Of a DNA stretch of 64,000 nucleotides, positions 37,732-45,386 are shown in pieces. Every line of letters starts with the position of its first letter. Position 1 is the stretch's first letter. The position numbers and the translations under genes are program-made. The stretch comes from a bacterium OL-1. Lineage in GTDB: Bacteria > Actinomycetota > Coriobacteriia > Coriobacteriales > Atopobiaceae. The stretch is from assembly GCA_000752675.2 (NCBI GenBank), contig LM994627.1:244429-308428 (forward strand), written 5' to 3'. The notes below the pieces were generated by a model. The model saw only the letters and a program-made list of their open reading frames with translations. It had not been told where the DNA came from and did not search any database.

Positions 37732-38883
37732 CGAGGCGTCGAGGAGCTTGGCCTTGAGCTCGTCCTCGATTTGAGCGAGCTCACCCTCGGCCTGGCGGCG
37801 CTTCTCTCGGCCCTCCGCCTGCACGCGCTTGACCTCGTCAAGCGTCGAGATGAGCTGCTCGTTCGTGTGCTTCAAGGTCTCGATGTCCACCACGCCGCGC
37901 TCTGCCTCGCGGGCGGCGTCGACCGTGGCCACCTTGAGCTTGTCGGCATTCTTCTTGAGAAGCTCGTTGGTCATGTCGGAAACCTCGCGCTGGGCGCGCG
38001 CGGCCTGCGTGGCGTGCTCGATTCCAAGGGCGATGACCATCTGGTTCTTCCAGAGGGGGATGGTGTTGACCACCGTCGACTGGATTTTCTCGGCCATCAC
38101 GGCGTCCGACGCCTGGACCATGCGAATCTGCGGCGCCGTCTGGAGGGCCACCTGACGGGTGAGCTCGAGGTCGTAGATGCGCTTCTCGAAGCGGTCGCAC
38201 TTCTGCGCCAGGTCGCGTGCTGCCTGCGCGTCCTCGGCAAGGCCGGTCTCGGCCGCCTTGGCCTGGAGCCGCGCTAGCTCGTCTGTGCGTACCTGCTCGA
38301 GCTTCTCCTTGCCGGCGACCACGTACATCGTGAGCTCCTTGAAGTACGCCTCGTTGAGCGCGTAGAGCTGGTCGAGCGTCGCGATGTCCTTGAGCAGCGT
38401 GCGCTGGTGACCCTCGAGGGTGGCCGAGATCTCGCGGACGTTCTTCTCGACTGCGGTATAGCGCGTGCGCAGCGCCTCGAGGTTGTTCTTCGCCTTGTGG
38501 AAGATGGCGAGAGGGCCGGACTTCTCCTGCTTGTCGGGGTCGAAGTCCTTAAGCGTCACGATGAGGGAGCTGATGTCGTTGCCGATCTCGCCGAGGTCGT
38601 TGTTGCGCACGCCGTCAAGCGCTCGCTCGGAGAAGTCCGAGATCTTCTTCTGTGCGCCGACGCCGAAGGAGAGGACGCCCGCCGCGTTCGTGAGGTCGAT
38701 CTTCTCGACGAAGGCCTCGACCTTCTCGCGCTCGGCGGGGGAGAGGGCTTGGGCCGGGTCGCTTGAGGGTGCCGGCGCCGGCGTTGCGGCGGGGACGGGA
38801 TCTGACGCGGTCGGCGTGGGGTCGCCAAACTCCAGCTCCGGCTCGGGGATGTCCATGTCGAAGTCCTGCGTGCTGTCAGCCAT
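37723..38883 (-). CDS. telA: TelA family toxic anion resistance protein
   Basis: A 386-residue TelA-family protein. An acidic, Pro/Ala-rich N-terminus of about 60 residues is followed by a long helical domain with the family blocks FGVGAQKKISDFSER, TLKDFDPD, ARLQAKAAETG and NTIPLWKNQMVIALG. Family members were found through tellurite resistance and often occur with XpaC-like proteins; the molecular role is unclear. The start is taken at 38883 because a GGAGG-type site lies just upstream and the 72 residues before it look non-coding. The last codons and stop fall within the REP element, which suggests the C-terminus was reshaped by its insertion. Confidence 0.85.
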   Translation of the reverse strand: MADSTQDFDMDIPEPELEFGDPTPTASDPVPAATPAPAPSSDPAQALSPAEREKVEAFVEKIDLTNAAGVLSFGVGAQKKISDFSERALDGVRNNDLGEIGNDISSLIVTLKDFDPDKQEKSGPLAIFHKAKNNLEALRTRYTAVEKNVREISATLEGHQRTLLKDIATLDQLYALNEAYFKELTMYVVAGKEKLEQVRTDELARLQAKAAETGLAEDAQAARDLAQKCDRFEKRIYDLELTRQVALQTAPQIRMVQASDAVMAEKIQSTVVNTIPLWKNQMVIALGIEHATQAARAQREVSDMTNELLKKNADKLKVATVDAAREAERGVVDIETLKHTNEQLISTLDEVKRVQAEGREKRRQAEGELAQIEDELKAKLLDASRD

Positions 38884-39202
38884 AATTCCTCCAGGGTCGC
38901 TGAGCGGAGCTTGCGCGTTTCGCTGGGGCAATTCTACCCCATGGGATGCTGCGGCGGGCGAGCGAGGCGGAGCGGTCCCGCGTGCGGTGTGTGCTTCCGG
39001 TCGCGTTCCCGGTTCCCGCTCGACCGGCGTCGGACATGTGCGAGAGATTCGAAGAGCCCTCGACCGAGAATTACGCACGGCTGAAGATCCGGGCGACAAA
39101 AGCCCAGGTGGTGTTTCTCGCGAACTCAGCCGTGCGTAATTCGGGGCACCGGCAGCTGGGATTCGGGGGCGTCGGCAGCGCGAACTGCGCGGCCCACTCG
39201 CG
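38884..39202. other. 319-bp intergenic region between telA and the DUF4230 gene
   Basis: Contains a long inverted repeat (39068-39142) but no gene or recognisable RNA. The telA promoter should lie in 38884-39060; no clear boxes were identified on the minus strand. Confidence 0.5.
39068..39142. repeat. 17-bp perfect inverted repeat with 41-nt loop
   Basis: GAATTACGCACGGCTGA (39068-39084) is matched exactly by its complement at 39126-39142. The loop holds a small GGGC/GCCC hairpin. No T-run follows on either strand. It lies downstream of the DUF4230 gene and upstream of telA. Confidence 0.85.
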
Positions 39203-39880
39203 CTACTCGTCCCCCGCGTCTTGATACGTGAAGTCCAGCGTGTAGGTGTCCTTCTCGAAGGCCGCGTTGAAGATCTGGGTTAGCTGGCTCTCGGCGTTCG
39301 TCCTTGCCTCGTCGAGAAGGCCGCCGCCAATGGCCTCCTCCTCGCTTCTCTCGACGCACTGCCTACGGAAGGCGTCGGAGTCCTCCACGCTGATGGGGTT
39401 GAAGATGTTGTTGTTCTCCTCGAGGACGCCGCTCTTGTCCATGTCTGGGGTGTTCGAGATGATGTGCGGTTGGTCGAGCGTCACGTGCAGCAGCGAGGGG
39501 TCGCTTTCGTCCTGCTCGAGTTCTGCTGTCGAGAGGTCGACGCCCGCCTTTATAGTGCCGTTGTAGCGGTACCAGAAGCTCTTCTCGGTGAACGGGACGT
39601 CAAAGAGGTCGAGAAAGTCGCGGTTGGAATTGGTCACCTTGTCGACGATCGAGTAGTCCTGAGAGGCGCTCACCAGCTCGCCCTCCTCACGAACGCGCGT
39701 GAAGACCACGCTGGGGGAGAGGGTCTGGACAGTGGGCTGGGCCAGCTCGGACTGCGGCGCGACCATGGGGTAGATGCGCGCGTAGAGGAATGCCCCCAGT
39801 GCTGCCCCCACAGCGAGAACTGCAAGCCACACCTTCCACTCGTGAAGGATGGCCCTTGCGCGCTTTGCCGTTTTCTCCAT
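39203..39880 (-). CDS. DUF4230 domain protein
   Basis: A 225-residue protein with one N-terminal membrane segment (about residues 13-35, WLAVLAVGAALGAFLYARIYP) and an extracytoplasmic domain of the DUF4230 family. The family block FTRVREEGELVSASQDYSIVDKV is clear, followed by YNGTIKAGVDLS and TLDQPHIISN. The start is set at 39880, behind GGAGGCACAG on the minus strand. It begins 20 bp after the MerR-type gene ends, so they form an operon. Function of the family is unknown. Confidence 0.78.
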   Translation of the reverse strand: MEKTAKRARAILHEWKVWLAVLAVGAALGAFLYARIYPMVAPQSELAQPTVQTLSPSVVFTRVREEGELVSASQDYSIVDKVTNSNRDFLDLFDVPFTEKSFWYRYNGTIKAGVDLSTAELEQDESDPSLLHVTLDQPHIISNTPDMDKSGVLEENNNIFNPISVEDSDAFRRQCVERSEEEAIGGGLLDEARTNAESQLTQIFNAAFEKDTYTLDFTYQDAGDE

Positions 39881-39900
39881 CTGTGCCTCCTTGGTTGCTG

Positions 39901-40431
39901 TTACTCGGGTTCCTCGATTCCTTGGCTTTTCATTAGTTTTTGAAGCAATTCCTCGCCGGGCGAGTCGTCTGTCGGCGGGGGCGGGCATTCAAGGCCACTC
40001 GATGCGCGGCCCAGCTCTTGCGCGCAGTCGCCAATGTGCGAGAGGAGCTTCGACCGCTGCGGTTCGTCCTCGAGCGCCGCGTTGAGTGCCTCGGCGCGGA
40101 CGAGCTGGTCCGCGACGTCCGCGAGCCTGTCAGAGAGCTTCTCGGCCTCAAGGGCAAGGAGCTCCTGCTGGCTGTGGTCACGCAACCTTTCACGTAGGTC
40201 ATCCGCGGCCTGCGAGAGCGTGAGGCTTTCTCGGCGTCTTTGGGCGAGAAGGAAGAGCGTCGCAAGGTCCCGCTCGTCGTAGGTGCGGCGGCCCCAGCTG
40301 CCGTCGCTTGGCGTGAGGACCCCGGCGCCACCGCGGCCCTGGTAACAGGCGCGCTGGATGTCGCGGCGAGAAAGACTCACCAGACGCTCTACCTCGGCGA
40401 TCCTCCAGCCATGTTGTTCGGCGGTCCCCAT
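39901..40431 (-). CDS. MerR-family transcriptional regulator
   Basis: A 176-residue regulator. The N-terminal winged helix (residues about 8-75) has WRIAEVERLVSLSRRDIQRACYQ and GRRTYDERDLATLFLLAQRRRESLTLSQAADDL, followed by a coiled-coil dimerisation helix and an acidic C-terminal tail with no obvious effector-binding cysteines. A strong AGGAGGAGG precedes the start. A 19-bp palindrome lies 28 bp upstream, in the position expected for a MerR operator, so autoregulation of the MerR-DUF4230 operon is likely. The effector is unknown. Confidence 0.82.
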   Translation of the reverse strand: MGTAEQHGWRIAEVERLVSLSRRDIQRACYQGRGGAGVLTPSDGSWGRRTYDERDLATLFLLAQRRRESLTLSQAADDLRERLRDHSQQELLALEAEKLSDRLADVADQLVRAEALNAALEDEPQRSKLLSHIGDCAQELGRASSGLECPPPPTDDSPGEELLQKLMKSQGIEEPE

Positions 40432-40459
40432 GCGCTCACCTCCTCCTGATTAACCAAAC

Positions 40460-40478
40460 CTGTTCAACGGTTGAACAG
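40460..40478 (-). promoter_or_regulatory. Palindromic operator of the MerR gene
   Basis: CTGTTCAAC-G-GTTGAACAG, a perfect 9-1-9 palindrome 28 bp upstream of the MerR start. On the minus strand it follows TTGCTG and precedes TTTGGTTAAT, so it falls in the spacer of a possible promoter, as MerR sites do. Confidence 0.65.
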
Positions 40479-40577
40479 CAATCGAGACCTGTCAGTAAGC
40501 CGCCTACGGGTGCTGCTTCTTCGTAAAGAGGGGTGAAACAATTGCGAATGGGGGTGCTGTCAGTGCGTTCTCTAACA

Positions 40578-40659
40578 CCTTCTTTATCGGTATCTGTGAA
40601 TCGTCGTGACGTTTTCGCAGGTGGTTTTCTGCACGATTCACAGATACCGATAAAGAAGG
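40578..40659. repeat. 27-bp perfect inverted repeat with 28-nt loop
   Basis: The arms at 40578-40604 and 40633-40659 are exact complements over 27 bp. Local base composition is AT-richer than the surroundings. No T-run or gene is associated. Confidence 0.9.
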
Positions 40660-40740
40660 AGTGGGGGGTGGGGTGGTGACAGCGACGGGGCGGCTGTTGG
40701 GGCGCAGCATCGTAGGAGGGGCGGAGAAAAACGCAGCTTC

Positions 40741-40880
40741 GGCGAGAAAATGGCGCCGGAGGGCGCGTCCCGTACGGAATCACGTACGAGAACCTCGCTC
40801 CGGAGAAATTCTGACGCCGGAGGGCGCGTCTCGTACGGAATTCCGTCGGAAGCCCTGGTTCCGGCGCCAGTTTCTCGCCG
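40741..40880. repeat. Tandem 61-bp intergenic repeat
   Basis: A 27-bp block beginning CGCCGGAGGGCGCGTC occurs at 40754-40780 and 40815-40841 with one mismatch, exactly 61 bp apart. GAGAAA also recurs just before each copy, and a decayed third portion (CTCGCCGGAAG) follows near 40874. A related sequence lies at 63195-63221. Confidence 0.75.
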
Positions 40881-41003
40881 GAAGTGCGTTTTTCTCCGTA
40901 GCGCCCCCCTCGCGCCCCCCCTCGTGCCCGCCCGCACTCGCGCCGCAGTCGGCGTAGTGTGTCGAGCAGGTTCCGCATCGCCGCCGCTCCGGGGGATACC
41001 TGC

Positions 41004-41009
41004 TAGAAT
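41004..41009 (+). promoter_or_regulatory. Probable -10 box of leuS
   Basis: TAGAAT lies 37 bp before the chosen leuS ATG. An upstream in-frame ATG at 41019 would then be almost at the transcription start, which supports ATG 41046. Confidence 0.45.
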
Positions 41010-41045
41010 CGACAGGCTATGCAAAGGAGCGAGAAGGGGCTTCAC

Positions 41046-43610
41046 ATGTGCGACAGCACTCAGCAGAATGACTTCGAGGTGCCTGCCTACGACGCGCAGG
41101 CCATAGAGACCAAGTGGCAGAAGACCTGGGAGGACGAGGAGCTCTACAAGACCGACGAGGACCCCTCCAAGCCCAAGAAGTACGTCCTCGAGATGTTCCC
41201 GTATCCCTCGGGCGACCTCCACATGGGCCACGCCCGCAACTACACCATCGGCGACGCCATGGCCCGCCAGGCCCGTATGCGCGGCTATGACGTGCTGCAC
41301 CCCATGGGCTTCGACGCCTTTGGCCTCCCTGCCGAGAACGCGGCCATCAAGCACCACACGCAGGCTGCCAAGTGGACCTACCAGAACATCGCACAGGCCG
41401 TCAAGACCATGAAGCGCATGGGCTTCTCGTATGACTACGACCGTATGTTCAACACCTGTGACCCCGAGTACTACAAGTGGGGCCAGTGGATGTTCATCGA
41501 GATGTGGAAGCGCGGCCTGGCGTATCGCGCTACCAGCCCCGTGAACTGGTGCCCCACCTGCAAGACGGTCCTCGCCAACGAGCAGGTCGTCGAGGGCCGC
41601 TGCTGGCGCTGCGGCTCCATCCCCGAGAAGCGCGAGCTCTCCCAGTGGTACCTCAAGATCACCGACTACGCCCAGGAGCTCCTCGATGACCTCGACAAGC
41701 TCACCGGCTGGCCGGAGAACGTCAAGGCCCAGCAGCGCAACTGGATTGGTCGCTCCGAGGGCGCCGAGATCGACTTCAAGCTGGCCGCCGAGGACGGCGT
41801 GACGCCCACCGACCGCACGATCTCCGTCTTTACCACGCGCGCCGACACCATCTTTGGCGTCTCGTTCATGGTGCTTCCGCCCGAGAGCGACCTTGCCGCC
41901 GAGCTTGTCAAGGGCACCCAGTACGAGGCCGACTACCTGCGCCTCAAGGAGGCAACCGAGAAGGTCTCCTCAGTCGACCGCCAGGGTTCCGCGCGCGAGA
42001 AGCACGGTGTCTTCACCGGTCGCTATGTTATCAACCCCGTGACCGGCAAGCCCGCCCCGCTGTGGGTGGCCGACTACGTCCTTCTCGACTACGGCACCGG
42101 CGCCGTCATGGGCGTCCCCTGCGGCGACCAGCGCGACTTCGACTTCGCGCGCAAGTACGGCCTGCCCATCCCGCCCATCATCTGCCAGAAGGAAGACCCC
42201 CTCTACGACAAGCTCAAGGACGAGCGCGAGCTGCGCGTGACCAACGTCGACTGGGACCAGGCCATGGCGGCCGAGGGCTACCTCGTCCAGTCCGGCCAGT
42301 TCACGGGCATGAAGGGCGGCAAGCACTCCGAGGCCGTCGACGCCATCGTCGCCTGGCTCGAGGAGCACGGTTGCGGCCGCACCAAGGTCCAGTTCCGCCT
42401 GCGCGACTGGCTCATCAGCCGCCAGCGCTACTGGGGCAACCCCATCCCCATGGTTCACTGCGACTGCTGCGGCGACGTGCCCGTGCCCGAGGATCAGCTC
42501 CCGGTGCGCCTGCCTGACAACCTCGACCTCGGCGCCGGCGAGACGCTCGCCGAGTGCCCCGAGTTCTACGAGACCACCTGCCCCAAGTGCGGCAAGCCGG
42601 CCAAGCGCATCACCGACACCATGGACACCTTCACGTGCTCCAGCTGGTACTACCTGCGCTACATCGACCCCCACAACGACAAGGCCCCCTTCTCCAAGGA
42701 GGCGGTGGACCGCTGGATGCCCGTCGACAACTACATCGGCGGCATCGAGCACGCAATTCTCCACCTGCTCTACTCTCGCTTCTGGACCAAGGTCCTGCGC
42801 GACATGGGCATGATCGACGAGGACGAGCCCTTCACCAACCTGCTCTGCCAGGGCATGGTCAAGGACGAGCATGGCGACACCATGTCCAAGTCTAAGGGCA
42901 ACGTCGTTCCGCCCTCCAGTGTGATCGACCCCTACGGTGCGGACACCATGCGTCTGGCCATTCTCTTCGTGGCTCCGCCCGAGAAGGACTTCGACTGGGA
43001 CCCCGAGGCCGTCGCGGGCGCCAACCGCTTCATCAAGCGCGCCTGGCGTGTGGTGTGGCTGCTCTCGCACGGCGCCAAGAGGGGAGAGGTCGATCCCGCA
43101 AAACTCTCCGGTGCAGACGCAGAGCTCAACCGCGCCCTCCACGAGCTGGGCATCAAGTGCACGAACGACTTTGACCGCGGCCAGTTCAACACGGCAATCT
43201 CCGCGTCGATGGAGCTCGTGAACGCGGCGTCCAAGTATGTGAACGACGTCCCCGAGGACAAGCGCGACTCCGCCTTGGCCTGGCGCGTTGCCCACGACAT
43301 CGTGACCATGCTGGCCCCCATCTGCCCGCACTGGGCCGAGGAACTCTTCCACGAGGCGCTGGGCCTTTCCGGCTCCGTCTACAACGAGCCCTGGCCAGAG
43401 TTTGACGCCGAGCAGGCCAAGAGCGACCTGGTCGAGATCGCGGTGCAGGTCAAGGGCAAGGTTCGCGCCCGCATCCATGTCGCTGCGGACGCCTCCAAGG
43501 AGGAGCTGGAGGCCGCTGCCCGCGAGGCGGTGGCCGAGCAGATTGCCGGCAAGACGGTCAAGAAGGTCGTCGTGGTGCCCGGGCGCCTGGTGAACATCGT
43601 CGCCATCTAG
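41046..43610 (+). CDS. leuS: Leucyl-tRNA synthetase
   Basis: An 854-residue class I synthetase. FPYPSGDLHMGHARNY holds the HIGH motif, the CP1 editing domain lies at about residues 220-420, and TMSKSKGNV is the KMSKS motif. The C-terminal anticodon-binding and tail domains end in VKKVVVVPGRLVNIVAI. ATG 41046 is chosen over ATG 41019 because AAGGGG lies 7 bp before it and the promoter is too close to the first. The last 62 bp of the gene (43549-43610) are repeated exactly at 46156-46217, so the gene's 3' end is the edge of an inserted island; the product itself looks complete. Confidence 0.95.
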   Translation: MCDSTQQNDFEVPAYDAQAIETKWQKTWEDEELYKTDEDPSKPKKYVLEMFPYPSGDLHMGHARNYTIGDAMARQARMRGYDVLHPMGFDAFGLPAENAAIKHHTQAAKWTYQNIAQAVKTMKRMGFSYDYDRMFNTCDPEYYKWGQWMFIEMWKRGLAYRATSPVNWCPTCKTVLANEQVVEGRCWRCGSIPEKRELSQWYLKITDYAQELLDDLDKLTGWPENVKAQQRNWIGRSEGAEIDFKLAAEDGVTPTDRTISVFTTRADTIFGVSFMVLPPESDLAAELVKGTQYEADYLRLKEATEKVSSVDRQGSAREKHGVFTGRYVINPVTGKPAPLWVADYVLLDYGTGAVMGVPCGDQRDFDFARKYGLPIPPIICQKEDPLYDKLKDERELRVTNVDWDQAMAAEGYLVQSGQFTGMKGGKHSEAVDAIVAWLEEHGCGRTKVQFRLRDWLISRQRYWGNPIPMVHCDCCGDVPVPEDQLPVRLPDNLDLGAGETLAECPEFYETTCPKCGKPAKRITDTMDTFTCSSWYYLRYIDPHNDKAPFSKEAVDRWMPVDNYIGGIEHAILHLLYSRFWTKVLRDMGMIDEDEPFTNLLCQGMVKDEHGDTMSKSKGNVVPPSSVIDPYGADTMRLAILFVAPPEKDFDWDPEAVAGANRFIKRAWRVVWLLSHGAKRGEVDPAKLSGADAELNRALHELGIKCTNDFDRGQFNTAISASMELVNAASKYVNDVPEDKRDSALAWRVAHDIVTMLAPICPHWAEELFHEALGLSGSVYNEPWPEFDAEQAKSDLVEIAVQVKGKVRARIHVAADASKEELEAAAREAVAEQIAGKTVKKVVVVPGRLVNIVAI
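43549..43610 (+). repeat. Left copy of the 62-bp direct repeat (leuS 3' end)
   Basis: The final 62 bp of leuS, including its TAG. It is identical to 46156-46217. It probably marks the left junction (attL-like) of the 2.5-kb island. Confidence 0.9.
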
Positions 43611-43627
43611 CATCTTTTTTGCCTTGT

Positions 43628-43712
43628 CTCCCTTTTTCTGTCCCGGTTCGCCACACATTCGGCAACGATTGTGTGGCGACCTGCGCGGATCACACATTCG
43701 GCAACGATTGTG
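43628..43712 (+). repeat. Double-palindrome repeat, copy 1
   Basis: About 85 bp starting CTCCCTTTTTCTGTCCCGG and containing two identical 24-bp palindromes (CACACATTCG-GCAA-CGATTGTGTG, at 43652-43675 and 43691-43714), 39 bp apart. It is about 90% identical by eye to copy 2 at 45586-45670. The region 43611-43892 has no gene. Confidence 0.85.
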
Positions 43713-43800
43713 TGACGAATTGGTTGCCGCAGGACCGCAGTCGCCACCCGGCAGCCCGAAATGCTAACGCAGGTGGCTGTTTGGCAACAGTAGAGAGAGG

Positions 43801-43849
43801 TGAACGGAAGTTCAAGGATCAATCCAAGAAGCGCGTTTAACATATGTTC
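43801..43849 (+). promoter_or_regulatory. GTTCA/TGAAC half-sites upstream of the LuxR-PASTA gene
   Basis: TGAAC-GGAA-GTTCA is a perfect inverted repeat at 43801-43814, and TTAACATATGTTCA, with the same half-site, lies about 35 bp further on. Both are within 95 bp of the start. Possible operator; binding is not shown. Confidence 0.35.
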
Positions 43850-43892
43850 ATAGTAGTGCTCGTCAGATACACCAAAGAGGCTGGAGCAATCT

Positions 43893-44651
43893 ATGCCTGG
43901 TCATAGCTCTATACCCCATGGTCCTTTGTCGTTTGAAAACTTGCTCCAGAGCGTGGGACTCTCCGAGCGTGAGGCAGATGCTGTTCGAACAATCGTCATA
44001 GGTCTCACTGCAGCTGATGCTGCTCCTCTTATGGGTGTTGGGGCATCAACCGTTGGCAGCTACCGTCAGAGGGCCTTCCAGAAACTTGGCGTCACCACAA
44101 GGGCCGATTTTCTTAGAATTCCTGAGTGCGCACTTTGGCAAGAGGCACTTTGTCAAGACGCCGCAGCCGATGATGAACCCCTTGGTAGAGCGCTTGAGCC
44201 TCAGTTTCACAATGATGCGCAGCGGAATACAGAGGGTGACGATTCCCCAGTTTCAATCAGGTCCTACCCGCTGCTATTCCTGAAGTGTCTTGTCATCAGC
44301 CTTGTCGTTGTCTCTTCCATCGCGCTGCTTTCAATCTTTCTCAGGCCCAAGCCTGCTTATCTTGACTCTCCAAATGGCTTTATCTCTTCAGATTACGGTG
44401 ATATTCCAGATGTGACGGGGATGCGTGCAGATGCAGCTGCCTTCGCTTTGGCATCCGCAGGCTATTATCCAGAGTTTGTGCCCCGCTCATCTTTAGACAC
44501 TCCCGGTACGACTCTTTGCGTGAGTGAGATAGGGGATATGAAAGATGCAACTCCGGATCGGTCCGCCATAGCGTGGGAGGGTGGTAGCGTCTCTGGTTAC
44601 AACCTGTCGGGTGATTGGAAAGCTTATGTCTTGATTGACGTTGCCGTCTGA
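43893..44651 (+). CDS. Membrane regulator with LuxR-type HTH and PASTA-like domain
   Basis: A 252-residue protein with an unusual layout. Residues about 23-70 form a LuxR-type DNA-binding domain (LSEREADAVRTIVIGL...GVGASTVGSYRQRAFQKLGV). A hydrophilic linker follows, then one membrane segment (about 126-150, PLLFLKCLVISLVVVSSIAL). An extracytoplasmic part begins IPDVTGMRADAAAFALASAG at residue 171 and resembles a single PASTA unit. This suggests a one-component sensor that reads a wall or extracellular signal and binds DNA from the membrane. AAAGAGG and GGAG lie upstream of the ATG. Codon use is AT-richer than leuS. Inverted half-sites TGAAC/GTTCA upstream may be its operator. Confidence 0.75.
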   Translation: MPGHSSIPHGPLSFENLLQSVGLSEREADAVRTIVIGLTAADAAPLMGVGASTVGSYRQRAFQKLGVTTRADFLRIPECALWQEALCQDAAADDEPLGRALEPQFHNDAQRNTEGDDSPVSIRSYPLLFLKCLVISLVVVSSIALLSIFLRPKPAYLDSPNGFISSDYGDIPDVTGMRADAAAFALASAGYYPEFVPRSSLDTPGTTLCVSEIGDMKDATPDRSAIAWEGGSVSGYNLSGDWKAYVLIDVAV

Positions 44652-44810
44652 GTCTACGCTTGCGGGTCTATTCACGCCATTGGCAAGTAGCAAATGTAGC
44701 AAATCATTTTGACTACAGACATCTTCTCTCCGCCTCATTACCTTTTCAGCAAATCGGATATACACGGCGATTTAGATATGTACAGTTTTTGGCATCACGG
44801 AGGAGGAGCG

Positions 44811-45368
44811 ATGAAGATGAACGGCATTCTCACGAGGCGAGACTTTCTGGGAGCTTCAGTCCTTGCATTTCAAGGGGTGCTGTTGATGCCCGACGCTGCT
44901 CATGCTGATCAGGCGAATGCTAGTGTACTAGAGCTTGACGGAAGCATTGAAGCAAGGGAAATGTGGGCAGAGGCCGTTAAAAGGGCCGACCAAGAGAACT
45001 CGCCCATCATATCGTCTGAAGATGACCTCTGCAGTATCCAAGTAGACCCATTGAATGGTGTTTACTCGAACGCAAGAACCGTATCCGTGTCAAAACGTAG
45101 TCAAATAGGTCTTATAAATGATGTGATTATCATATCTGCTGATTATGGGGTAACAAGTACCAATAGAATCTCCCCATTCAATTGGGCAAGATTATATTGT
45201 TCAGCTTCGAGTGTGAAGCACTCAAACTACCATAGAACAGTTCTCGATGGTGGTCGTACCAACGCAATTTGCTTCCATGCAGAGATTGCTGCAGCCGGTG
45301 GATGGCCTACGTATGTCGGGGACTTCTATGCTGAGTTTTATTATACGTTCACTGGTAGTTTCATGTAG
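44811..45368 (+). CDS. Tat-exported protein of unknown function
   Basis: A 185-residue protein I do not recognise. The N-terminus has a twin-arginine signal (ILTRRDFLGAS, residues 6-16) and a probable cleavage site after AHA near residue 32, so it is exported folded. The mature part of about 153 residues has three cysteines (in DLCSIQ, LYCSAS, AICFHA), many Ser, Asn and Tyr, and a C-terminus rich in aromatics (YVGDFYAEFYYTFTGSFM), suggesting a beta-rich fold. A strong GGAGGAGG precedes ATG 44811. Codons such as AGA, ATA and TTA are frequent, unlike the host genes. It follows the membrane regulator and may be its target. Confidence 0.7.
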   Translation: MKMNGILTRRDFLGASVLAFQGVLLMPDAAHADQANASVLELDGSIEAREMWAEAVKRADQENSPIISSEDDLCSIQVDPLNGVYSNARTVSVSKRSQIGLINDVIIISADYGVTSTNRISPFNWARLYCSASSVKHSNYHRTVLDGGRTNAICFHAEIAAAGGWPTYVGDFYAEFYYTFTGSFM

Positions 45369-45386
45369 AGCTTGGGGGTGCCTTCG

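Larger units (their letters stand above)
40432..41045. other. 614-bp intergenic region before leuS, rich in inverted and tandem repeats
   Basis: No gene is supported here; open frames in it are repeat-derived and GC-driven. It holds the MerR operator palindrome, a 27-bp perfect inverted repeat, a 61-bp tandem repeat and the leuS -10 box. Confidence 0.6.

Noticed and set aside
38884-39099. The upstream extension of the TelA frame
   Set aside because: The added residues are Pro/Arg/Ser-rich with no family similarity, and GGAGG precedes the ATG at 38883.
40636-41019. Open frames in the gap before leuS as small genes
   Set aside because: They are made of the tandem and inverted repeats, lack ribosome sites and share no protein-like pattern.
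43652-43714. The paired CACACATTCG palindromes as a short CRISPR array
   Set aside because: Only two units with a 15-bp gap, and a second, decayed copy 1.9 kb away; this fits a duplicated intergenic element.
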